A stretch of DNA of 16,529 nucleotides from JTS-RE37 sp041743425 (GTDB lineage: Bacteria > Bacteroidota > Bacteroidia > Flavobacteriales > Flavobacteriaceae). Below the pieces are notes generated by a model. It worked only from the letters and a program-made list of their open reading frames with translations, did no database searches and was not told the DNA's origin. Shown here piece after piece: positions 7,263 through 13,622 of the stretch. Every line of letters starts with the position of its first letter. Position 1 is the stretch's first letter. The stretch is from positions 1 through 16,529 of the forward strand of contig JBGTMS010000019.1 in assembly GCA_041743425.1 (NCBI GenBank), given 5' to 3'. The translations under genes and the position numbers were made by a program.

Positions 7263-8189
7263 TTATTGATGGTTGTCTAAAGGCTGGGCCACTAGCTCAC
7301 GGAAGGTGAGGACCGTCAGGTATCCACGTTTGTTGAAGTAGTGAACCACCTCAGGACCACCGGTGGCAATTATAAAATCCCCGCCCCAGGCCCCTAAGCT
7401 TTTTATAGCGCCTGGAAAATCAGGAAATTGACTATCCTTTACTGTGGGAATACCCAATACTGCCGAAAGTACAGTTTCATGTTCCGTCAATAGGTCTTCA
7501 AATTCTTTGAGGGAGCCAGCTGCCACCGCAGCTCGTGTAATGTCCGATATGCGGTCTACCAACCCGGATACATCTGACTGCCGCGTTTTGTAAGCTTCTA
7601 TCGCGTCTCTGCTATTCTGCTTTTTATTCAGGTACACGAAGTAAAGAAAGTCGCTGAATGGGGGGTAAAATTTGACTGGAAACACCGTCGGAACCCCTGC
7701 TCTGAGCTGGTAGAGCAATGGCCGGCCCAGACGGGCACAGGCGATATCATATCCACTACCACCTAAAACTTCATTCTGCAGTTGGTAAGGATCCACTGAA
7801 GCCCATTCCGCTATATTGTTAACCAGGGTGGAGGAGGAGCCCAATCCCCAGAATCTAGGAAAATCAAGCGTAGTGACTACTTTATACCCCCGGTCCCCGG
7901 ACAGCAATTCGGGGCGCTGTTTTTTTATCGACTTCAGCAGCCCCTGAAGTATTTTTAACCCTTCTAGCGAATTATCGGTCGCTGTAAGTGTGTTCAGATC
8001 GAATGCCGCCTTCAACCAAACCTTTCCATTCACATCCCTGCTTTCCCATTTGAGGCTCCCTTTCTCAGAAGGTTCTGTAGTCATGGACTGCCCTAAATAT
8101 GTTGGAAGCGCGAGCCCAAGGGCTCCGTCGAGGATGGCGTACTCACCGGTTAGCAGTAATTTGCCGTGGGAATGGTAGTTGCTTATCAT
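7263..8189 (-). CDS. GYDIA-type GHMP kinase, probable mevalonate-pathway kinase
   Basis: A 308-residue cytoplasmic kinase of the GHMP superfamily. Motif 1 is GKLLLTGEYAIL (residues 9-20). The glycine/serine-rich phosphate-binding motif 2 is WGLGSSST (114-121). GGSGYDIACA lies at 143-152, with Asp148 in the place of the catalytic aspartate region. Motif 3 is GAWGGDFIIATGG (266-278). The GSGYDIA stretch resembles the GSGFDVA of eukaryotic-type phosphomevalonate kinases (recalled, not searched). The gene starts directly next to the HMG-CoA reductase stop with no gap, so the two are cotranscribed, and mevalonate or phosphomevalonate is the natural substrate guess. Automated annotation usually names this group only 'GYDIA family GHMP kinase'. 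Which of mevalonate kinase or phosphomevalonate kinase it is cannot be settled from sequence. Confidence 0.82.
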   Translation of the reverse strand: MISNYHSHGKLLLTGEYAILDGALGLALPTYLGQSMTTEPSEKGSLKWESRDVNGKVWLKAAFDLNTLTATDNSLEGLKILQGLLKSIKKQRPELLSGDRGYKVVTTLDFPRFWGLGSSSTLVNNIAEWASVDPYQLQNEVLGGSGYDIACARLGRPLLYQLRAGVPTVFPVKFYPPFSDFLYFVYLNKKQNSRDAIEAYKTRQSDVSGLVDRISDITRAAVAAGSLKEFEDLLTEHETVLSAVLGIPTVKDSQFPDFPGAIKSLGAWGGDFIIATGGPEVVHYFNKRGYLTVLTFRELVAQPLDNHQ

Positions 8190-9509
8190 TTATCCGCCCC
8201 TGATTTTCTGAAATGCAGTCGCCACCGCGCTATGGGTCACCGTTTGTTTTCTGAACTGATGGATCAGGGCATCTTTTTCCATGGCGGTGGCGCCAAATTC
8301 ATTCAGGATATTCAACAGGTGCATTTTCATATGACCATGTTGAATCCCTGTGGTTACAAGTGATCTCAGGGCGCCAAAATTCTGGGCGAGTCCGGCTGCG
8401 GCCGTGATTTGCATCAGTTGCTCCGCAGAGGGATGACCGAGGATCTCCAATGCCAGCTTCACCATCGGATGGAGCCTGGTAATACCCCCAACTGTTCCCA
8501 GAGCAAGTGGGATTTCTGTCCAGAAAGTGAACTGGCCATCCTCAACCGAGGCAAAACTGAGATTTTGGTAACTGCCATTCCTTGACGCATAGGCATGAAT
8601 GCCAGCCTCAACCGCCCTGAAGTCATTCCCGGTAGCAACAGCCACAGCATCCACCCCATTCATCAATCCTTTGTTATGGGTGACCGCCCTGTAAGGTTCC
8701 ACCCCGGCAATCTTCACGGCCTGCACTATTTTTGAGGCAAAGTCTGCCGGGCTTACAGCTGCATCCTCGTTGAGCTGCTCTACCGGGCAGGAGACCTCCG
8801 CTCTTACCACGCAACCCGGCACATAGTTGGAGAGAATGCTCATCACAATCTCGATGGCTTTCTCCTGTTCGGTAAATCTGGCATCAGCGGCTACTTCTCT
8901 CTTTAAGGTGGTCGCGAATTGTTCAAGGCAGGAATTAATAAAGTTTGCCCCCATCGCATCTTTCGTATTGAAAGTACAATGTAGTTGGCGGTAATTTGCA
9001 AGCTGCTGATTTTTGTCCCTAAGAGAGATATCGAGCACTCCTCCGCCCCTTTTTTCCATTGATTTGGTAATTTCAGAGGTATCCCGCAACATAGTAGATT
9101 TTATCTCAATGATAAATTGTTCAAGCTTTTTAAAATCTCCCTCGTAGATGAAGTGGACATGACCTGTTTTTTCAATACCCAGCACTCTGGTAGTAAATCC
9201 GCCACGATGTAACCAGTATTTCGCAGCCTTTCCGGCGGCGGCAACCACGGAGCTTTCCTCTGTTGCCATCGGAACGGCGTAGAGCTCCCCATTGATGAGG
9301 AAATTTGGAGCCACCCCGAAAGGCAGATAGAAGTTGCTAAGCGTGTTTTCGGTAAATTCATCATGCAATTGTTGTCTTACCGGATCTTCGTTCCAATAAG
9401 ATTTCAACAGGGCACTGGTACGTTCTGGATCGCTGGTATGGTGAAGAGCGATCCACCTTATTTTCTCTTCTTTGGAAAGCTTGGAAAAGCCTTTAATGGG
9501 AACGGTCAT
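8190..9509 (-). CDS. mvaA: Hydroxymethylglutaryl-CoA reductase, class II
   Basis: A 439-residue enzyme interconverting HMG-CoA and mevalonate plus CoA. In Flavobacteriaceae it works in the biosynthetic direction, supplying mevalonate for isoprenoids such as carotenoids and menaquinone, although the family is often labelled 'degradative'. Class II features are clear. ENTLSNFYLPFGVAPNF lies at 54-70. The catalytic glutamate is in TEESSVV (84-85). The dinucleotide-binding DAMGANF is at 184-190. The active-site lysine is in HNKGLMNGVDA (Lys280) and the aspartate in GNDFRAVEAG (Asp296). The C-terminal catalytic histidine is in GHMKMH (about His393). Length fits the family (about 430). The start, MTVPIKGFSKLSKEEK, matches the usual N-terminus. 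It is the first gene of a two-gene unit with the GHMP kinase and is transcribed away from the peptidase gene. Confidence 0.92.
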   Translation of the reverse strand: MTVPIKGFSKLSKEEKIRWIALHHTSDPERTSALLKSYWNEDPVRQQLHDEFTENTLSNFYLPFGVAPNFLINGELYAVPMATEESSVVAAAGKAAKYWLHRGGFTTRVLGIEKTGHVHFIYEGDFKKLEQFIIEIKSTMLRDTSEITKSMEKRGGGVLDISLRDKNQQLANYRQLHCTFNTKDAMGANFINSCLEQFATTLKREVAADARFTEQEKAIEIVMSILSNYVPGCVVRAEVSCPVEQLNEDAAVSPADFASKIVQAVKIAGVEPYRAVTHNKGLMNGVDAVAVATGNDFRAVEAGIHAYASRNGSYQNLSFASVEDGQFTFWTEIPLALGTVGGITRLHPMVKLALEILGHPSAEQLMQITAAAGLAQNFGALRSLVTTGIQHGHMKMHLLNILNEFGATAMEKDALIHQFRKQTVTHSAVATAFQKIRGG

Positions 9510-9528
9510 AAGTGGCTGGTTTCTGGTC

Positions 9529-9536
9529 TAAAGATA
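9529..9536 (-). promoter_or_regulatory. Candidate -7 element for the HMG-CoA reductase operon
   Basis: On the minus strand this reads TATCTTTA, matching five of the six fixed positions of the Bacteroidota -7 consensus TAnnTTTG. It ends about 19 bp before the ATG at 9509, a suitable leader length. No good TTG/TTTG lies at the -33 distance, so the call is weak. Confidence 0.2.
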
Positions 9537-9660
9537 GTGATTAGCCCATTATTTTCGGGCCGTGATCCCAGCGGACATTCATATTCACCCTACAGCAAGG
9601 ATTTTGGCGTAAAACAGCCTTAGTAGAAGAATTATTAGTAAACTTGACGGTTTTAATATA

Positions 9661-9690
9661 TTAACGTGAACAACTGTTAAGATTTTTAAC
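9661..9690. repeat. Cluster of TTAAC/GTTAA half-sites, possible operator
   Basis: Three copies of a 5-bp half-site alternate in orientation: TTAAC at 9661-9665, GTTAA at 9676-9680 and TTAAC at 9686-9690. The second and third form a small inverted repeat with a 5-nt loop; the first and second form one with a 10-nt spacer. Such spacing could suit a dimeric regulator, but short AT-rich half-sites arise easily by chance. Confidence 0.25.
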
Positions 9691-9693
9691 TCG

Positions 9694-9731
9694 GAAATTA
9701 TTTTCCCCTGACCCTGAAGGGCAATAATTTC
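9694..9731. repeat. Long inverted repeat / hairpin in the divergent region
   Basis: GAAATTATT at 9694-9702 is the exact reverse complement of AATAATTTC at 9723-9731. An outer G-T wobble could add one pair. Inside it, CCCT at 9706-9709 can pair with AGGG at 9718-9721, leaving an 8-nt loop and a small asymmetric internal loop. The whole 38-nt element could fold as a hairpin in RNA from either strand, or serve as a palindromic protein-binding site. It is not followed by a clean T run on the plus strand, so a simple terminator is not the obvious reading. Confidence 0.5.
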
Positions 9732-9760
9732 TCTATCGGGCTAATTTTATAGTATTTTCC
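9728..9760 (+). promoter_or_regulatory. Candidate promoter for the DPP IV-POT operon
   Basis: TATTTTCC at 9753-9760 weakly resembles the Bacteroidota -7 element (four of six fixed positions), with TTTC at 9728-9731 about 21 bp upstream. It carries the same TAGTATTTTC decamer (9750-9759) as the candidate promoter before the PpiD-like gene (5045-5054). It would give a leader of roughly 70 bases before the ATG at 9839. Its -33 position overlaps the right arm of the inverted repeat, which would allow regulation by whatever binds or folds there. Confidence 0.28.
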
Positions 9761-9838
9761 CTCTCCTTTAGGATTGGGGAAGAGTAAAATCCGGTTTTAT
9801 TGGGTTATCCCTTATTCACGTTATATTAATGTAGATTC

Positions 9839-12055
9839 ATGAGAAAGCTGGTTTTCCTTTTCGTATTATATGTCACATCCACTCTTAGTTCAATTGCACA
9901 GGAAAAGCAGATCAGCCAGGAAGATATCTGGGGAACTACTTTCAGTACAAAAGGTCTGGATGCCCTGCGCTCTCTTAAAAGCGGCACACAGTATACTGTC
10001 CTGAACAGAGAAGCGTCCGGGATCAGCACTGTGGATATCTACGACTATAAGACACAGGAGAAAACGGCTACCCTGGTTTCATCTGCGGATAATGAGGAAC
10101 TCAGGGGCTTTACCACCTATTCCCTGAGTAATGACGAGTCAAAAATACTTCTCGGAACTGAGATAGAACCCATTTTCAGGCGCTCCAGACTCGGAGTTTA
10201 TTTTATATATGACCGGCAGAACGGGCGTGTAATCAGCGTAGCCGGATCAAAAATACAGGAACCTACTTTTTCCCCTGACGGGAAGAAGGTGGTTTATGTC
10301 ATGAACAACAATTTGTATCTCTTTGACATCGCACAGAACAAGACCAAACAGCTAACCACCGACGGGATTAAAAACAAGATTATTAATGGTGTTGCCGATT
10401 GGGTGTATGAGGAAGAATTTTCCTTTGTGCGTGCCTATGAATGGAATTCCAATGGGACAAGACTGGCATTTTTGCGCTTTGACGAATCGATGGTTCCGGA
10501 ATTTTCTATGGATATGTATGGAAAGGCCCTTTATCCCACAGCCACCACTTTCAAGTATCCAAAGGCAGGGGAAGCCAATGCGGTGGTCTCCCTGTATATA
10601 TATGATATGACCAGTGACAGGACGGAACATATTGATACCGGGGAGGCTTATTATATCCCCAGAATACAATGGATGCAGCATCCGGACCGACTGAGTTTTC
10701 AGGCGCTTAACCGTCACCAGGATCATCTGCAACTCTTTGCAGTGAATGCCAGCGATCTGACCACTTCCCTGCTCCTGGATGAAAAGGATAAGGCCTATAT
10801 AGATATCACGGATAATTTAACTTTCCTTTCAGATGATCACTTTATTTGGACAAGTGAACAGGACGGATTCAATCACCTGTATTTACATTCCCCGGATGGC
10901 AGGTTGTTGCAACAGCTTACAAAGGGCGAATGGGAAGTTACCAAATTCTATGGCTATGACAGGAAGCGATCAAAAGTCTACTATCAGTCCACCGAGAACG
11001 GTTCAATCAACAGAGATATTTACAGTATCGATATTAGTGGAAATGGAAAGAAAAGACTGTCCGGAGAGGAAGGAACGAACCATGCAGACTTCAGTGCAGA
11101 TTTCAGCTATTTTATTGAAACCTACTCAAGTAGTACCACCCCGCCGGTTTATACATTAAATGATGCGTTGACGGGGAAGGAGCTGAACGTCATCAGGGAT
11201 AATGCGGAACTCCTGAATACCCTGGGTGACTACGAGCTCAGTCCCAAGGAATTTTCTACCATCTCAGTTAATGGGGAGGAATTGAATATGTATATGATCA
11301 AGCCCAGGGACTTTGATCCGTCCAGGGAATATCCACTCCTCATGTACCAATACAGCGGACCCGGTTCACAGAATGTTTCCAATAGCTGGATGCTGTCCAA
11401 TGATTACTGGCACCAAATGCTGGCATCACAGGGAGTAGTCATAGTGTGCGTTGATGGCAGGGGTACAGGATTCAAAGGCCGTGATTTTAAGAAGGTCACT
11501 CAGAAGGAATTGGGGAAATATGAACTGGAGGATCAGATAGCCGCCGCCGAAAAATTAAGTGAACTCCCTTATATAGATGAAAAAAGAACAGGGATATGGG
11601 GATGGAGCTTCGGGGGTTTTATGGCGACCAACAGCATCCTGAAAGGTAGTGCGACCTTTGAGACAGCCATCGCGGTCGCACCAGTTACCAACTGGCGTTT
11701 CTATGATACCATCTATACCGAGCGCTATATGCAGACGCCGCAGGAAAACCCGGGGGGATACGATGAAAATTCCCCGTTGAACTATCCCGAATTGCTGGAG
11801 GGTAACTACCTGCTTGTCCATGGTTCCGGAGACGATAATGTGCATGTCCAGAATACGATGCGGATGGTAGAAGCTCTTGTTCAGGCCAATAAGCCTTTTG
11901 AATGGGCTGTTTACCCGGATAAAAGCCATGGCATTTCCGGGGGCAACACCCGAACCCACCTGTATAGCAAAATGACCCGCTTCATCAAAGATCACCTTGG
12001 AGGTCCAGGCGAGAAAAAAACGGACCTGAAAGAAAAGCAAATGATCAAGGGATGA
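9839..12055 (+). CDS. Dipeptidyl peptidase IV, S9B family, exported
   Basis: A 738-residue serine exopeptidase that removes N-terminal dipeptides, typically X-Pro or X-Ala. A signal peptide (residues 1-20, ending LSSIAQ) sends it to the periplasm or surface. An N-terminal beta-propeller (about 30-470) carries DWVYEEEF at 187-194. Its glutamates correspond to the Glu205/Glu206 pair that binds the free substrate N-terminus in human DPP4. The alpha/beta-hydrolase domain follows: YQYSGPGSQ with oxyanion Tyr505, GWSFGGF with nucleophile Ser590, HGSGDDNVHVQN with Asp665, and DKSHGISG with His697. The triad is complete and the length is normal. It is followed after 34 bp by a peptide transporter that could take up its products. 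Its unstructured tail (about 721-738) is lysine-rich. Confidence 0.93.
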   Translation: MRKLVFLFVLYVTSTLSSIAQEKQISQEDIWGTTFSTKGLDALRSLKSGTQYTVLNREASGISTVDIYDYKTQEKTATLVSSADNEELRGFTTYSLSNDESKILLGTEIEPIFRRSRLGVYFIYDRQNGRVISVAGSKIQEPTFSPDGKKVVYVMNNNLYLFDIAQNKTKQLTTDGIKNKIINGVADWVYEEEFSFVRAYEWNSNGTRLAFLRFDESMVPEFSMDMYGKALYPTATTFKYPKAGEANAVVSLYIYDMTSDRTEHIDTGEAYYIPRIQWMQHPDRLSFQALNRHQDHLQLFAVNASDLTTSLLLDEKDKAYIDITDNLTFLSDDHFIWTSEQDGFNHLYLHSPDGRLLQQLTKGEWEVTKFYGYDRKRSKVYYQSTENGSINRDIYSIDISGNGKKRLSGEEGTNHADFSADFSYFIETYSSSTTPPVYTLNDALTGKELNVIRDNAELLNTLGDYELSPKEFSTISVNGEELNMYMIKPRDFDPSREYPLLMYQYSGPGSQNVSNSWMLSNDYWHQMLASQGVVIVCVDGRGTGFKGRDFKKVTQKELGKYELEDQIAAAEKLSELPYIDEKRTGIWGWSFGGFMATNSILKGSATFETAIAVAPVTNWRFYDTIYTERYMQTPQENPGGYDENSPLNYPELLEGNYLLVHGSGDDNVHVQNTMRMVEALVQANKPFEWAVYPDKSHGISGGNTRTHLYSKMTRFIKDHLGGPGEKKTDLKEKQMIKG

Positions 12056-12089
12056 ACCACCGCAGATATTCAACTAAATCCAGCCAAAA

Positions 12090-13622
12090 ATGAAAGCCAG
12101 ATCAGAATTCGTAGAGGACCCGCAGATGATGGGACATCCCAAAGGCCTCTTTTATCTTTTTTTTGCCGAGCTATGGGAACGCTTCAGTTTTTACGGGATG
12201 CGGGCGCTGCTTACGCTCTATATGGTCAATGTCATTTTCGAGGCCCTTTCAGAAAGAGATTATGCTGCTGCTGCCGTATATTCCGCCTACGGCTCCCTGG
12301 TATATGCCTCTACCGTTATCGGCGGAAAAATATCGGACAGCATCCTTGGTATGCGCCGTTCCATTTTCCTGGGCGGAATTCTGATGGCCCTGGGGCATTT
12401 TGTACTTGCCATAGAAAATAACATGGCTTTTTATATTGCCCTGGCATTCATCATTGTCGGGAATGGGTTTTTTAAGCCGAATATTTCCACCTTCGTGGGG
12501 TCCCTCTACCCTGATGGAGATTCCCGCAAAGATTCCGGCTTTGTTATATTTTATATGGGGATAAATATAGGCGGTTTTGTGGCTCCGCTGCTTTGTGGCT
12601 GGCTTGGCAGTGCCTATGGTTGGCATTACGGCTTTGGCCTGGCCGGGATCGGGATGTTAACGGGGCTGCTCTTTTTCTGGAGTGGTATCAGAACCAATGT
12701 TTTCGGAAACAGGGGATTGGCGCCGGATATAGCATTACTTGAGAAAAAGACAGCTGGAATCAAACAGAAAACGCTGGTCCCCATACTGGCCGTTTCTGCA
12801 GTACCTGTGATCGCCTGGCTGCTATCGTCCTACCGACCCCTGGGTGAAGAAGGGACTTTCTTTGGGGATCAGAATATCGTGAATATTATTTTTAAGCTGC
12901 TGGCGATTTTGATTTTTTCATATTTGGGATATATCCTGTACAAGTCGACTGCGGATGAAAGAAAGAAACTCATCATGGCCGTGCTGATCACCCTTTTCAT
13001 GACCATTTTCTGGGGTTTTCATGAACTCTCCGGTAGTGTCATCACCCTGTTTGCAGACAGGAACGTCAACCTTAGTGTCATTGATGCGGCCCAGACCAAT
13101 GCTTTGAATTCCATGTTTATAATCATCCTGTCCATTCCGATTTCCCTCCTTTTCGGCTACCTCGCCAAAAGGAAGATGAACCCAAGGACTCCTTATAAGT
13201 TCGGATTGGGACTTGCTTTTGCTGGCATCAGTTTTTATGTGCTGGCACTTAGCGGGAATAGTGCTGATTCAGAGGGGATGGTTCCCTTTTCCTTTCTGCT
13301 CATCATGTATTTTCTAATTTCCGTAGGCGAATTGTTTATGTCCCCTGTCGGGTTGTCAAAAATTACCGATCTCTCGCCGAAACGCATTGTCGCTTTTATG
13401 ATGGGCGTTTGGTTCCTTGCCTCTGCCTTTGCCTTTCAGGTGGTTGGTTTTATAGGAAAACAACTGGCAATAGAAAGTGATGATAAGAATATAGGGGGGC
13501 TCGAGACCCTGGGAGTGTATACGGAAGGCTTTGAACTGATCGCCCACTACGCCCTGGGCGCCGCGGTCATTGTTCTGGTAACAGCGCCGTTGATGAAGAA
13601 ATTAATGGGCAATGTCCACTGA
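12090..13622 (+). CDS. POT-family proton-coupled di/tripeptide transporter
   Basis: A 510-residue inner-membrane protein of the major facilitator superfamily, with around 12-14 hydrophobic segments. Family signatures are complete. ELWERFSFYG (27-36) holds the ExxER proton-coupling motif (Glu27, Glu30, Arg31). GNGFFKPNIST lies at 124-134, and FYMGINIGGFVAPLLCG (154-170) is the PTR2 signature. The second half carries FWGFHELSGS, in the place of the family's conserved segment with substrate-side glutamate. The gene starts 34 bp after the dipeptidyl peptidase stop on the same strand, so the pair probably forms an operon that cuts and then imports dipeptides. Its 3' end overlaps the converging comEC gene by 21 bp (13602-13622). 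Confidence 0.92.
   Translation: MKARSEFVEDPQMMGHPKGLFYLFFAELWERFSFYGMRALLTLYMVNVIFEALSERDYAAAAVYSAYGSLVYASTVIGGKISDSILGMRRSIFLGGILMALGHFVLAIENNMAFYIALAFIIVGNGFFKPNISTFVGSLYPDGDSRKDSGFVIFYMGINIGGFVAPLLCGWLGSAYGWHYGFGLAGIGMLTGLLFFWSGIRTNVFGNRGLAPDIALLEKKTAGIKQKTLVPILAVSAVPVIAWLLSSYRPLGEEGTFFGDQNIVNIIFKLLAILIFSYLGYILYKSTADERKKLIMAVLITLFMTIFWGFHELSGSVITLFADRNVNLSVIDAAQTNALNSMFIIILSIPISLLFGYLAKRKMNPRTPYKFGLGLAFAGISFYVLALSGNSADSEGMVPFSFLLIMYFLISVGELFMSPVGLSKITDLSPKRIVAFMMGVWFLASAFAFQVVGFIGKQLAIESDDKNIGGLETLGVYTEGFELIAHYALGAAVIVLVTAPLMKKLMGNVH

Larger units (their letters stand above)
9510..9838. other. Divergent intergenic region, 329 bp
   Basis: This region separates the HMG-CoA reductase start (minus strand) from the peptidase start (plus strand). 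It is AT-rich compared with its flanks. It holds a hairpin-forming inverted repeat (9694-9731), a cluster of TTAAC/GTTAA half-sites (9661-9690), and weak candidate promoters in both directions. A second weak plus-strand candidate has TTG at 9800-9802 and TATATTAA at 9822-9829, but it would leave almost no leader before the ATG at 9839. I see no convincing coding sequence or tRNA in it. It is the longest non-coding stretch in the window and the likeliest site of regulation. Confidence 0.7.

Noticed and set aside
9363..9623. An 86-codon plus-strand frame crossing the start of mvaA into the divergent gap
   Set aside because: Most of it is antisense to the well-conserved N-terminus of HMG-CoA reductase, and the rest shows no protein-like pattern.
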